A DNA stretch of 35,492 nucleotides, from assembly GCF_020884795.1 (NCBI RefSeq), contig NZ_BBZF01000016.1, positions 327,068 through 362,559 of the forward strand. The letters are read 5' to 3'. The position numbers and the translations under genes are program-made. This document shows, in pieces, positions 1 to 7,745 of this stretch. The stretch comes from Micromonospora okii (GTDB lineage: Bacteria > Actinomycetota > Actinomycetes > Mycobacteriales > Micromonosporaceae). The notes below the pieces were generated by a model. The model did no database searches and had not been told where the DNA came from. It saw only the letters and a program-made list of their open reading frames with translations. Positions within the stretch are counted from its first letter, which is position 1. Each line of letters starts with the position of its first letter.

Positions 1-1913
1 CCGCCCAGCGCCGCCGGCTCGCCGCCGACGAGGGGCCGGAGATCGCCGTGGACCTGCTCGACGAGGCCACGCTCGTGGAGGCGCTGGCCGACCTCGGGCC
101 GGCGCAGGCGTACTCGGCGGAGGGGCACGCGCGGCTGCGCGCGTACGGGGAGGAGCTGGCCCTGCTCCGCTACCGGCTGGACCAGACGCTGCCGGAGCTG
201 ATCGCGGACGTCGAGCGGACGATCGGCCTGGACGTGGAGGTGGCGGTGCGGGCGGGCCGGGACGGCACGGGCGACGCCGGCCTCGCCCGGGGCCACCTGG
301 ACGCCCTGGGTGACGTGGCCGCCCGGTTCAGCGGGGAGTCCCCGGCGGCGACCCTGTCGGGCTTCCTGGCCTACCTCGCCGCCGCCGAGGACGAGGAGCG
401 CGGCCTCGCCCCGGGCGAGGTGGAGGTGGTGGAGGGCGCGGTGCAGATCCTCACCGCGCACGCCGCGAAGGGCCTGGAGTGGGACGTGGTGGCCGTCGCC
501 GGCCTGAGCCGGGGCGGGTGGCCGGGGGCGGTGCGCAACTCCGACCACTGGCTGGGCGGGCTGGGGGTGCTGCCGTTCCCGCTGCGCGGGGACGCCGACG
601 GGCTGCCGGAGCTGGGCCTGGTTGACGCCGCCGACCAGCGCGCGGTGGCCCGGGCGCTGGCCGAGTTCACCGACGCCTGGCGGGCGCACGACGAGCGGGA
701 GGAGCGCCGGCTGGCGTACGTGGCGGTGACCCGGCCGCGCCGGCTGCTGCTCTGCTCCGGGTACTGGTGGGGGGAGGGCACGAAGCGCCCGCGCGGGCCG
801 TCGGTGTTCCTGCGCGAGGTGCACGACGCGTGCCTCGACGGCGGCGACGGGCACCTGGTGGACCGCTGGGCCCCGGAGCCGGCCGGGGACGCCACCAACC
901 CGACCACGGAGGTGGTGCTGCGGGCCGAATGGCCGGCCGACCCGCTGGGCGGCCGGCGGCCGGCGCTGGCGGAGGCCGCGGCGCTGGTCCGCCGCCTCCT
1001 CGCCGCCGACGACCCGGCCGCCGACGATCCGACCGCCGACGATCCGACCGCCGACGATCCGACCGCCGACGACCCGACCGCCGACGACCCGGCCGGGGAC
1101 GACCCGACCGGGGACGACCCGACCGGGGACGACCCGGCCGCCGCCGATCCAACCGGGGACGGGGCGGAGCCGGGGGCCGGAGCCGTGGAGCCGGGGGCCG
1201 TGGACCCGGAGGTGGCGCGCTGGCGGCGGGAGGCCGACCTGCTCCTCGCCGAGCGGGCCGAGCTGGCCGCCGGGGCGGGCCCGGTCGAGGTCAGCCTGCC
1301 GGGGCAGCTCTCGGTGACCCAGCTCGTGGCGCTGCGCCGCGACCCCGAGGGGCTGGCCCGCGCCCTGCGCCGCCCGATGCCCGCCGCGCCGAACCCGTAC
1401 GCCCGGCGGGGCACCGCCTTCCACGCCTGGCTGGAGCAGCGGTTCGGCGCGGACCGGCTGCTCGACGTGGACGAGCTGCCCGGGGCGGCCGACGCCGACG
1501 CCGCGCCCGACGAGGCGCTGGCCGAACTCCAGGCGCGCTTCCTGGCCGGCGAGTGGGCCGACCGGGTGCCGGTGGAGGTGGAGGTGCCGTTCGCCACGGT
1601 GATCGCCGGGCTGGTGGTGCGCGGCCGGATGGACGCGGTCTTCGCCCGGCCGGGGGGCCGGTTCGACGTGGTCGACTGGAAGACCGGGCGGCAGCCGGTC
1701 GGCGCGGAGGCCGAGGCGGCGGCGGTGCAGCTCGCCGTCTACCGGCTGGCCTGGGCCGAGCTGGCCGGGGTGCCGGTCGACCGGGTGGGCGCGGCGTTCT
1801 ACCACGTGCGCGACGGCGTGACCGTCCGCCCGGCGGACCTGCTCGACGCCGACGGCCTCACCGCGCTCATCACGGGGGTGCCGGAGGCCCCGCCGCGCCC
1901 GACGCGCGGATGA
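1..1913 (+). CDS. AdnB-like UvrD-family helicase-nuclease, 3' part only
   Basis: The reading frame is open from base 3, so the gene starts upstream of the window; the ATP-binding half is missing. What remains is the C-terminal superfamily 1A motor ([17 protein letters not shown], then [16 protein letters not shown], typical of UvrD/RecB motifs) followed by a PD-(D/E)XK nuclease of the RecB/Cas4 type: [15 protein letters not shown] and later [12 protein letters not shown], with the catalytic Asp and Lys in VDWKTG. This motor-plus-nuclease order is that of the AdnA/AdnB double-strand-break resection machine of actinobacteria. Position next to the nudC/uvrD2/whiB7 block favours AdnB (Rv3201c-like), which is inferred. 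A run of about ten DDP-type pentapeptides separates motor and nuclease and looks like a variable linker. The gene ends at TGA 1911-1913. Confidence 0.85.
   Translation, partial: AQRRRLAADEGPEIAVDLLDEATLVEALADLGPAQAYSAEGHARLRAYGEELALLRYRLDQTLPELIADVERTIGLDVEVAVRAGRDGTGDAGLARGHLDALGDVAARFSGESPAATLSGFLAYLAAAEDEERGLAPGEVEVVEGAVQILTAHAAKGLEWDVVAVAGLSRGGWPGAVRNSDHWLGGLGVLPFPLRGDADGLPELGLVDAADQRAVARALAEFTDAWRAHDEREERRLAYVAVTRPRRLLLCSGYWWGEGTKRPRGPSVFLREVHDACLDGGDGHLVDRWAPEPAGDATNPTTEVVLRAEWPADPLGGRRPALAEAAALVRRLLAADDPAADDPTADDPTADDPTADDPTADDPAGDDPTGDDPTGDDPAAADPTGDGAEPGAGAVEPGAVDPEVARWRREADLLLAERAELAAGAGPVEVSLPGQLSVTQLVALRRDPEGLARALRRPMPAAPNPYARRGTAFHAWLEQRFGADRLLDVDELPGAADADAAPDEALAELQARFLAGEWADRVPVEVEVPFATVIAGLVVRGRMDAVFARPGGRFDVVDWKTGRQPVGAEAEAAAVQLAVYRLAWAELAGVPVDRVGAAFYHVRDGVTVRPADLLDADGLTALITGVPEAPPRPTRG
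1005..1154 (+). repeat. Ten tandem 15-bp in-frame repeats in the helicase-nuclease gene
   Basis: Ten consecutive 15-bp units encode (A/G)DDP(T/A), with the last unit degenerate (AADPT). The unit length is a multiple of three, so copy-number change would keep the reading frame. The repeats form a strongly acidic linker between motor and nuclease domains. Neighbouring units differ by single bases (GAC/GAT, GCC/GGG), as expected for slippage or unequal exchange followed by drift. Confidence 0.9.
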
Positions 1914-2164
1914 GAAATCCGGCATGGCGGCGGTGGCGGGCGGATTTCCGTGGTAGGTTGCAGGGGTTGCAGTTTTGGTTACCAGAGACTCTGTGTGCGC
2001 CTGGCGGGATTGTGGCCCCAGGCGCTCTTTGTTGTGTCCGGAGTTCTCCGGGCGGGGCGACCAGAAGCGACAAGTGGACCGCGCAAACCGGGCGCGGCCC
2101 ACTCCTCCCTCTTCGGGTCCGCAACAGGTGCGGATCCGAACGTTCCGTCAAGGAGACAGAACAC
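1914..2164 (+). promoter_or_regulatory. Structured leader of cspA with terminator-like hairpin
   Basis: This 251-bp gap before cspA holds a possible -10 element TAGGTT (1954-1959). An 8-bp stem, GCGCCTGG (1997-2004) with CCAGGCGC (2018-2025), is followed at once by the T-rich stretch TCTTTGTTGT and looks like an intrinsic terminator. It could end the upstream helicase transcript or attenuate cspA. Two smaller stems follow: CCGGAG-TT-CTCCGG near 2039-2052 and TCCGC/GCGGA near 2119-2137. A clear Shine-Dalgarno AAGGAG lies at 2150-2155, 9 bases before the ATG. Long structured leaders are typical of cold-shock mRNAs; control by folding is inference. Confidence 0.5.
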
Positions 2165-2368
2165 ATGGCAATTGGCACCGTCAAGTGGTTCAACGCTGAC
2201 AAGGGCTTCGGCTTCATCACCCCGGACGGCGGCGGCGCCGACGTCTTCGCCCACTTCTCGGCGATCCAGTCCTCCGGCTACCGGAGCCTGGACGAGAACC
2301 AGCGGGTCGAGTTCGAGATCACCCAGGGCCAGAAGGGCCCGCAGGCGGAGAACATCCGCCCGCTCTGA
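2165..2368 (+). CDS. cspA: Cold-shock domain protein CspA
   Basis: A 67-residue single cold-shock domain protein, the usual length of the family. Both RNA-binding motifs are intact: RNP1 as KGFGFIT (residues 13-19) and RNP2 as VFAHFSAI (near residues 27-34). It begins with the familiar [18 protein letters not shown] pattern. Proteins of this family bind single-stranded RNA and DNA and melt mRNA structure; actinomycete homologues are often abundant at all temperatures. The ATG at 2165 is fixed by AAGGAG 9 bases upstream. A strong hairpin follows the gene, and the next gene is a DEAD-box RNA helicase, a pairing that makes functional sense for RNA remodelling in the cold. Confidence 0.97.
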   Translation: MAIGTVKWFNADKGFGFITPDGGGADVFAHFSAIQSSGYRSLDENQRVEFEITQGQKGPQAENIRPL

Positions 2369-2420
2369 TCTTCGGCGACACCGCTCTTCGTAGCACCCGT
2401 CGCGCCCTTCGGGCGTGACG

Positions 2421-2461
2421 ACGCGGCCGGCCCGTCCCGTGAGGCGGCGGGCCGGCCGCGT
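2421..2461 (+). terminator. 14-bp perfect hairpin after cspA
   Basis: ACGCGGCCGGCCCG (2421-2434) pairs perfectly with CGGGCCGGCCGCGT (2448-2461) across a 13-base loop. A short stem, CGCCC-TTC-GGGCG, precedes it. There is no U-tract, only CCCATCTT, so it may be a weak or U-less actinobacterial terminator, leaving some readthrough into the RNA helicase gene possible. Confidence 0.7.
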
Positions 2462-2489
2462 ACCCATCTTCGGTTCGTGCTTGTGAGTC

Positions 2490-2561
2490 CCGGCGGACGC
2501 GTCCGCCGGTCGACAGCGCCCCCATGGCGCCCTTCCTCGACACGTGCCGCGTCGAGGAAGG
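2490..2561 (+). promoter_or_regulatory. Two leader hairpins, the second burying the helicase ribosome-binding site
   Basis: A perfect 20-bp palindrome lies at 2490-2509. Downstream, CCTTCCTCGAC (2531-2541) pairs perfectly with GTCGAGGAAGG (2551-2561) across a 9-base loop. The 3' arm contains GAGGAAGG (2554-2561), the only good Shine-Dalgarno for the ATG at 2569, with 7 bases spacing. In the folded mRNA the ribosome-binding site is fully paired. That is the architecture of RNA thermometers and of translational autoregulation. Because the gene product is an RNA helicase, it could open its own leader; this is inference. Confidence 0.75.
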
Positions 2562-2568
2562 CTTCTGC

Positions 2569-3969
2569 ATGACCACCGTCGTTCCCTCTTTCTCCACCAC
2601 GGGCCTGGCGCCGGCGCTGCTGGCCGAGCTGACCGCCCAGGGCATCACCGAGCCGTTCCCGATCCAGGCGGCGACGCTGCCGGACTCGCTGGCCGGCCGG
2701 GACGTGCTCGGCCGGGGCCGGACCGGATCGGGCAAGACCCTCGCCTTCGGGCTGCCGCTGCTGCACCGCACCGCCGGCCGGCGGGCCCGCCCCGGGCGTC
2801 CGCTGGCGCTGGTGCTGGTACCGACCCGGGAACTGGCCCAGCAGGTGACCACCGCGCTCGCCCCGTACGCTCGGGTGCTCGGGCTGCGCGTCGCCACCGT
2901 GGTCGGCGGCCTGTCGCTGCAACGCCAGGCGGACGCGCTGCGCTCCGGCGCGGAGGTCGTCGTGGCCACCCCCGGCCGGCTGCACGACCTGATCAACCGG
3001 GGCGACGCCCGGCTCGACCAGGTGGCCGTGACCGTCCTGGACGAGGCCGACCAGATGGCCGACATGGGCTTCCTCCCGCAGGTCACCAAGCTGCTGGAGC
3101 AGGTGGCCGGCGACGGCCAGCGGATGCTCTTCTCCGCCACCCTGGACGGCGGCGTGGACCGGCTCGTCCGCCGGTTCCTCACCGACCCGGTGTCGCACTC
3201 CGTCGACCCGGGCACCGCCACGGTGACCGCGATGACCCACCACGTGCTGCACGTCGACGCGGAGGACAAGCCGGGCACCTTGACCCGGATCGCCGCCCGC
3301 GAGGGCCGCACCATCCTGTTCATGGGCACCAAGCACCGCGCCGACCGGGTGGCCCGCCAACTGCTGGCCAAGGGCGTGCGCGCCGCCGCCCTGCACGGCG
3401 GCAAGTCCCAGCCGCAGCGCACCCGCATCCTGGAGCAGTTCCGCACCGGCCAGGTCACCGCGCTGGTCGCCACCGACGTGGCGGCCCGGGGCATCCACGT
3501 CGACGGCCTCGACATGGTGGTCAACGTCGACCCGCCGACCGAGGCGAAGGACTACCTGCACCGGGGCGGGCGCACCGCGCGGGCCGGCGAGTCGGGGACC
3601 GTGGTCACCCTCGTCCTGCCCGAGCAGCGCCGGGAGGTGTCCCGGCTGATGTCCACGGCCGGCATCCGGCCGCAGACCACCCAGGTCCGTCCCGGCGACG
3701 ACGCGGCGCTGGCCCGGGTCACCGGCGCGCGGGAGCCGTCCGGCGTCCCGGTGACCATCGCCGTGCCGGCGCAGGAGCGGCCCGCCGGGGGCCGGGGGGC
3801 GCGGTCCGGCCGCGCCGCCGGCGCCGCCCACGGCACGCCCGCGACCGGGGGTGCGCCCCGCGCGGCCGGCGCCGCCGGGACCGCGGACGGGGCGGGAGCG
3901 GAGGGTCGCCGCCCCGGCCACCGCGCCTCGGGGCGCTCGCGTCGCCCGCGTCGCCCCCGCACCGCCTGA
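2569..3969 (+). CDS. DEAD-box ATP-dependent RNA helicase
   Basis: A 466-residue superfamily 2 RNA helicase with every core motif: Q motif FPIQAATLPD, Walker A GRTGSGKT, Ia PTRELAQQ, Ib TPGR, DEAD in VLDEADQMADMGF, SAT in FSATLDG, motif V ATDVAARGIHVDGLD, and motif VI HRGGRTARAG. It unwinds short RNA duplexes with ATP, probably in ribosome assembly or mRNA decay. The C-terminal ~90 residues are low-complexity Gly/Arg/Ala-rich, a typical RNA-binding tail. I chose ATG 2569 because the Shine-Dalgarno at 2554-2561 serves it; the in-frame ATG at 2524 has no such site and would put the hairpin inside the coding region. It is the RhlE/DeaD type; which subgroup cannot be settled by eye. Confidence 0.95.
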   Translation: MTTVVPSFSTTGLAPALLAELTAQGITEPFPIQAATLPDSLAGRDVLGRGRTGSGKTLAFGLPLLHRTAGRRARPGRPLALVLVPTRELAQQVTTALAPYARVLGLRVATVVGGLSLQRQADALRSGAEVVVATPGRLHDLINRGDARLDQVAVTVLDEADQMADMGFLPQVTKLLEQVAGDGQRMLFSATLDGGVDRLVRRFLTDPVSHSVDPGTATVTAMTHHVLHVDAEDKPGTLTRIAAREGRTILFMGTKHRADRVARQLLAKGVRAAALHGGKSQPQRTRILEQFRTGQVTALVATDVAARGIHVDGLDMVVNVDPPTEAKDYLHRGGRTARAGESGTVVTLVLPEQRREVSRLMSTAGIRPQTTQVRPGDDAALARVTGAREPSGVPVTIAVPAQERPAGGRGARSGRAAGAAHGTPATGGAPRAAGAAGTADGAGAEGRRPGHRASGRSRRPRRPRTA

Positions 3970-4107
3970 CGGCTCCCCCGACCGGCCGCCCGGGCGCGTC
4001 GAACGGGTGCGCGACCCCGCCGACTGAGTCGATAATCAGACGGACGCGGGTCCGGTCGCCGGCCGTTCCCACTCGCCTGGGGGAAGATGCTTGCCTTGGG
4101 GGGAACA

Positions 4108-4131
4108 ACGGGCCGGTGGGAACCGGCCCGT
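4108..4131 (+). promoter_or_regulatory. 10-bp hairpin with GNRA loop before a small membrane protein
   Basis: ACGGGCCGGT (4108-4117) pairs perfectly with ACCGGCCCGT (4122-4131) around the tetraloop GGGA. It ends two bases before the Shine-Dalgarno GGGGGAGG (4133-4140) of the next gene, so it is in that gene's leader and may affect translation start or mRNA stability. A possible -10 element GATAAT lies upstream near 4031-4036. Confidence 0.55.
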
Positions 4132-4147
4132 CGGGGGAGGCGAGACG

Positions 4148-4369
4148 ATGACGGGCGATGCCGGGTCGGGAGCGCTGCGCGAATTGTTGATGGTGCTGGC
4201 GGTCGCGGTCGCGGGGCTGCTGCTGGCCACGGTCGCGGCCTTCTCGCCGTGGCGTCCCGCCCGGAGCTGGCAGCCCCCCGCGGGGGTGGTGGGGCTGCAC
4301 AACCCGGACGGCGCCGACGTCGGCCTCACCGGCACGGTCGCCGAGGCGGAGGAGCCGTCCGCCGGCTGA
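4148..4369 (+). CDS. Small single-pass membrane protein, function unknown
   Basis: A 73-residue protein, not recognised as a named family. One hydrophobic segment (about residues 12-32, LLMVLAVAVAGLLLATVAAFS) would span the membrane, followed by WRPARSWQPPAG and a polar, acidic tail. The ATG at 4148 follows GGGGGAGG with a 7-base gap. The longer frame starting at 4091 lacks a ribosome-binding site and would encode a hairpin as protein, so I rejected it. It converges on the Rrf2 gene, leaving a 78-bp GC-rich gap. Confidence 0.6.
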   Translation: MTGDAGSGALRELLMVLAVAVAGLLLATVAAFSPWRPARSWQPPAGVVGLHNPDGADVGLTGTVAEAEEPSAG

Positions 4370-4447
4370 ACGTCCGGCTCGGCGGCGGCCGGCCCGACGC
4401 TCCGGCTCCCCGCTGGGGGTGGCCGGACCGCCAACCCGGCTCGCCGC

Positions 4448-4924
4448 TCAGCGGCGGACGGAGCGGTCCTCGGCGAGGAGGTCGGCGAGGGTCGTCCGGT
4501 CGACCACCAGGGCGATCGCCCCGTCGACCGCCAGCCACACGTCGCGCAGGCCGGTGGCCACGCCGTGGTAGCCGGCGACCTCCGCCGGCAGGCCGCGCAC
4601 CGAGGTGAGCGACCCGCCGACCGCGCGGAGGACGTCGCCGACGCTGATCTCGGTGGCCGGCCGGGCCAGGGCGTAGCCGCCGTCGGTGCCCCGGTGGCTG
4701 AACAGCAGCCCGGCCCGCCGCAGGTCGAGCAGGATGCCCTGGAGGAAACTCAGCGGGATGGACTGGCTCTCGGCCAGCGCCGCCGCCTTGACCAGCTCGC
4801 CGCCGGGCTCGCCGCTGCCCGCCCTCGGCGCGGGGTCGGCGTGGTCCCCGTCCGGCCCGGTACAACCGGCGGCGACGGCGAGCATGGCCCGGAGCGCGTA
4901 GTCGCTGCGCGCGGAGACGTACAC
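4448..4924 (-). CDS. Rrf2-family transcriptional regulator of the sulfonate locus
   Basis: A 158-residue Rrf2-type repressor: N-terminal winged helix beginning MYVSARSDYALRAMLAVAA, then SIPLSFLQGILLDLRRAGLLFSHRGTDGGYALARPATEISVGDVLRAVGG, the family's recognition helix and wing. About 20 extra residues (GPDGDHADPAPRAGSGEPG) interrupt the first helices. The three-cysteine cluster that binds iron-sulfur in IscR/NsrR is absent; the only Cys is near residue 21. It is therefore more like the CymR type, which senses cysteine status through a partner. GTG start, one base after the permease stop, so it is the last gene of the ssuABC operon. Two matching dyads in the ssuA-ssuD intergenic region are its likely targets (inferred). 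Confidence 0.85.
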   Translation of the reverse strand: MYVSARSDYALRAMLAVAAGCTGPDGDHADPAPRAGSGEPGGELVKAAALAESQSIPLSFLQGILLDLRRAGLLFSHRGTDGGYALARPATEISVGDVLRAVGGSLTSVRGLPAEVAGYHGVATGLRDVWLAVDGAIALVVDRTTLADLLAEDRSVRR

Positions 4925-4925
4925 G

Positions 4926-5804
4926 TCACTGCCCGGCCTGGTCCAGCACGCCCCAGCGCCGCCGGATCGCCTTGTCCGCGGCCCCGAACGCGGTGTCGAC
5001 GCCCAGCCCCACGATGAGGACCACGATCATCGTGGCGAGCAGCCACGGCGCGTCGGCCAGCTCCCGGGCGTACGTGAGCTGCGCGCCGAGCGAGGTCTGC
5101 GAGATGCCCACCACGATCAGCTCGCCGGCCATCAGGCTGCGCCAGGAGAACGCCCAGCCCTGCTTGAGCCCGGCGACGATGGCGGGCAGCGCGGCCGGCG
5201 CGATGACGTACCGGTAGAGGTTCATCCCGCGTGCGCCGAGGTTGCGCCCGGCCCGTTGCAGCAGCGGCGGCACGTAGTCGACGCCGCTGATCACGCCGTT
5301 GGCGATGGACGGGGCCGCGCCGAGCACCACGACGAAGAAGATCGCCTTCTCGCTCAGCTCGAACAGCAGGATCGCCAGCGGGAACCAGGCGATCGACGGC
5401 ATCGTCTGCAACGCGGTGATCATCGAGCCGATGGCCGCCCGGAGCACCCGGAACCGGGCGACGGCGAGCCCGAGCAGCAGGCCGACGCCGACGGAGAAGA
5501 CGTACCCGAGCGCCGCGCGGCGCAGGGTGGTCGCCAGCCCGTCCCAGAGCTGCGGCGCGCCGGCCTGGCGCAGCAGCTCCCGGCCGACGGTGCCGGGGCC
5601 GGGCAGCGAGTACGGCGGCCAGACCTCGGCCCACACCACCGCCTGCCAGGCGGCGACGGCGATGGCGAGCGCGGCCAGCTTGGGCCAGGTCGCCGCCCAG
5701 ATCGTCGCGGCGCGGCTGGTCGTCTTCTGCTGCCCCGCGATCTCCAGCGCGTCGAGCCCGGAGATCTCGGCGTCGGCGCGGCCGGCGAGGGTGTCACTGG
5801 CCAT
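4926..5804 (-). CDS. ssuC: Sulfonate-type ABC transporter permease SsuC
   Basis: A 292-residue inner-membrane permease of the binding-protein-dependent (BPD_transp_1) family. A polar N-terminal tail of about 40 residues precedes about six membrane spans; the coupling segment for the ATPase lies around GVISGVDYVPPLLQRAGRNLGA. Together with the SsuB-like ATPase and SsuA-like lipoprotein it would import alkanesulfonates or related sulfonates such as taurine. Its start overlaps the ATPase stop by 11 bp and has a strong GGAGGTGG site, indicating translational coupling. Exact substrate cannot be read from the sequence. Confidence 0.9.
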   Translation of the reverse strand: MASDTLAGRADAEISGLDALEIAGQQKTTSRAATIWAATWPKLAALAIAVAAWQAVVWAEVWPPYSLPGPGTVGRELLRQAGAPQLWDGLATTLRRAALGYVFSVGVGLLLGLAVARFRVLRAAIGSMITALQTMPSIAWFPLAILLFELSEKAIFFVVVLGAAPSIANGVISGVDYVPPLLQRAGRNLGARGMNLYRYVIAPAALPAIVAGLKQGWAFSWRSLMAGELIVVGISQTSLGAQLTYARELADAPWLLATMIVVLIVGLGVDTAFGAADKAIRRRWGVLDQAGQ

Positions 5805-6573
5805 GGCGGCCCACCTCCGTACGGAGCCGGTCGGTGACCTCGCCGGCGATGGACGCGATCTCCGGGGAGTCGATGCGTCGCGGCCGGGGCACGTCGACCC
5901 GGGTGGAGTAGATGATCCGGCCGGGCCGGCTGGAGAGCAGGATGATCCGGTCGGCCAGCCGCGCCGCCTCCCGGACGTTGTGGGTCACGAAGAGCACGGT
6001 GAGCTTGCGCTCGGCCCAGATCCGCTCCAGCTCGTCGTGCAGGATGTCCCGGGTCATCGCGTCGAGCGCGCCGAACGGCTCGTCCATCAGCAGCACCGGG
6101 GTGTCCAGGGCGAGGGTGCGGGCCAGCGCGACCCGCTGCCGCATCCCGCCGGAGAGCTGGTGCGGTCGCTTGCGCCCGAAGTCGGCCAGGTGCACCGTGC
6201 GCAGCAGCTCGGCGATGCGCTCCCGGCGCTGGGCCCGGGGGAGCCGGCGCAGCTTGAGCGGCACGTCGACGTTGCCCTCGACGGTGAGCCAGGGGAACAG
6301 GGCGGACTCCTGGAACATCAGCCCCGGGTTGACCCCGTCGCCGAGCTCGATCTGCCCGCCGCTGACCCGGTCCAGGCCGGCCACCAGGTTGAGCAGGGTG
6401 CTCTTGCCGCAGCCGGAGGCGCCGACGAGGCAGACGAACTCGCCGGGGGCGACGTCGAGGGTGACCCCGTCCAGGGCTAGGACGGCGTTCTCGCCCTGCC
6501 CGTACACCTTGGTCACGCCGCGCAGCGCGACCGAGCCGGTCGCGCCGCGCGGTGTCGTCGTGGTCGACGTCAT
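5794..6573 (-). CDS. ssuB: Sulfonate-type ABC transporter ATPase SsuB
   Basis: A 259-residue nitrate/sulfonate/taurine-class ABC ATPase. Visible motifs: Walker A GASGCGKST, Q-loop FQESALFPWLTVEGNV, signature LSGGMRQRVALAR, Walker B VLLMDEPFGALD, and switch His in FVTHNVREA. The FPWLTV Q-loop and RPGRIIYSTRVDVPRPR tail are typical of SsuB/TauB. ATG 6573 overlaps the ssuA stop in an ATGA junction, so the two genes are translationally coupled. The longer minus-strand frame running up to 7821 is an upstream extension antisense-free of support, since the SBP gene occupies that DNA in another frame. Confidence 0.93.
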   Translation of the reverse strand: MTSTTTTPRGATGSVALRGVTKVYGQGENAVLALDGVTLDVAPGEFVCLVGASGCGKSTLLNLVAGLDRVSGGQIELGDGVNPGLMFQESALFPWLTVEGNVDVPLKLRRLPRAQRRERIAELLRTVHLADFGRKRPHQLSGGMRQRVALARTLALDTPVLLMDEPFGALDAMTRDILHDELERIWAERKLTVLFVTHNVREAARLADRIILLSSRPGRIIYSTRVDVPRPRRIDSPEIASIAGEVTDRLRTEVGRHGQ

Positions 6574-7631
6574 GGTTGGGCGACCTCGGGCTTGCCCTGC
6601 GCCTTGAGCACCCCGTTGAGGTACGTCAGGTCGTAGAGGCCGTCCAGGCTGACCGGCTGGGTCAGCTCGACGGCGACGGCGTGGTCGAGGCCGGTCTTCA
6701 GCGACGAGGCGATCGGGTCGTTGGTGAACAGCAGCGTCGGCCACGCCTGCTTGATCAGCTTCACGTCCAGCGGCTTGCCGGTGAGCTTGCCGATGTGGTC
6801 CGAGATGGCCTGGTGGGACTCGTCGGCCCGGGTGTTGACGAACTCGTTGGCCGCGACCTGCCCCTCGACCAGCTTGCGCACCACGTCGGGGTGGGCCTTG
6901 AGGAACTTGGTGGAGACGATCAGGTTGGTGATGACGAACTGCTTGTTCGGCCACAGGTCGCGCTCGTCGACGAGTACCTTGCCGCCGGCGTTGACCAGCC
7001 GGGAGACGAACGGCTCGGGCACCCACGCGCCGTCGACCGCCCCGCTGTTGAAGGTCTCGATGGTCTGCGCGTTCTCCTGGGGGATCACCTTGACGTCGCC
7101 GCCGCCCTCCTTCGTGGCGGTCAGGCCCTTCTCCTTGAGCCAGTAGCGCAGCGCCACGTCCTGCGTGTTGCCGAGCTGCGGGGTGGCGATCTTCTTGCCC
7201 TTGAGCTGCTCGACCGAGGTGATGCCGGGCTTGACCACGAGCGCGACGCCGCCGGACGCCGCGCCGGAGACGACCCGGACCGCCTCGCCCTTGGACTTGG
7301 AGTGGGCGTTCACCGTCGGGTTCGGCCCGATGTACGTGGCGTCGAGCGCGCCGGAGAAGATCGCCTCGATGGCGGCCGGGCCGGCGTTGAAGGTCTTCGT
7401 CTCCAGCTTGGCGCTGTCGCCGAGCTTCTCGGCGAAGATGCCCTTCTCCACCCCGACGACGGCCGGGGCGTGGGTGATGTTGGGGAAGTAGCCCAGCCGC
7501 AGCGTCACCGGGCCGGAGCTGCCCGATCCCGCGTCGTCCTCGCCGCAGGCGGCGGTGAGGCCCAGGGTCGCCACGCCCACCGCGGCGAGGGCGGCCAGGG
7601 AGGCCGTCCGACGGAAGGGGAGCCGTCTCAT
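6570..7631 (-). CDS. ssuA: Sulfonate-type substrate-binding lipoprotein SsuA
   Basis: A 353-residue periplasmic-type binding protein of the SsuA/NMT1 fold. It starts with a lipoprotein signal (RRLPFRRTASLAALAAVG) ending in the lipobox LTAAC, so it would be anchored outside the membrane by the lipid on Cys29. The mature part begins VTLRLGYFPNITHAPAVVGVEKGIF, the usual opening strand of sulfonate and nitrate binders. It delivers ligand to SsuC. First gene of the ssuABC-Rrf2 operon, with an inverted repeat 21 bp upstream of its ATG. The ligand pocket cannot be assigned by eye; aliphatic sulfonates are favoured because a divergent SsuD-like monooxygenase lies next to it. Confidence 0.92.
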   Translation of the reverse strand: MRRLPFRRTASLAALAAVGVATLGLTAACGEDDAGSGSSGPVTLRLGYFPNITHAPAVVGVEKGIFAEKLGDSAKLETKTFNAGPAAIEAIFSGALDATYIGPNPTVNAHSKSKGEAVRVVSGAASGGVALVVKPGITSVEQLKGKKIATPQLGNTQDVALRYWLKEKGLTATKEGGGDVKVIPQENAQTIETFNSGAVDGAWVPEPFVSRLVNAGGKVLVDERDLWPNKQFVITNLIVSTKFLKAHPDVVRKLVEGQVAANEFVNTRADESHQAISDHIGKLTGKPLDVKLIKQAWPTLLFTNDPIASSLKTGLDHAVAVELTQPVSLDGLYDLTYLNGVLKAQGKPEVAQP

Positions 7632-7651
7632 CGTCTATCCAATCCGCAGTA

Positions 7652-7672
7652 TTCCTACTTAGTTGGTAGGAA
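7652..7672 (-). promoter_or_regulatory. Operator-like dyad upstream of ssuA
   Basis: TTCCTAC (7652-7658) and GTAGGAA (7666-7672) form a perfect 7-bp inverted repeat around TTAGTTG. It lies 21 bp upstream of the ssuA start and matches the dyad near ssuD at 17 of 21 positions. The size and layout suit a dimeric winged-helix repressor such as the Rrf2 protein encoded at the end of the operon. Confidence 0.72.
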
Positions 7673-7745
7673 CAGTGGCGGCGCTTGCGGGCGGCGTCAA
7701 GGAGCGTCCACATCGCGGGATTCGCGCTCGTTATTATTCCCGGTT

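Noticed and set aside
1005..1154. CRISPR-like array
   Set aside because: Units are 15 bp without unique spacers and encode a regular peptide in frame; simple tandem repeats.
371..1597. A 408-codon minus-strand frame opposite the helicase-nuclease gene
   Set aside because: It is Ser/Arg/Ala-rich low complexity with long repeats mirroring the plus-strand repeats, a typical antisense shadow in GC-rich DNA.
2524..2568. Earlier ATG at 2524 as the helicase start
   Set aside because: No ribosome-binding site before it, and it would turn the RBS hairpin into coding sequence; ATG 2569 has an ideal site.
2278..3921. A 547-codon minus-strand frame opposite the DEAD-box helicase
   Set aside because: Its composition (GQ, HR, RG-rich) fits antisense of a helicase gene; the plus strand holds every DEAD-box motif.
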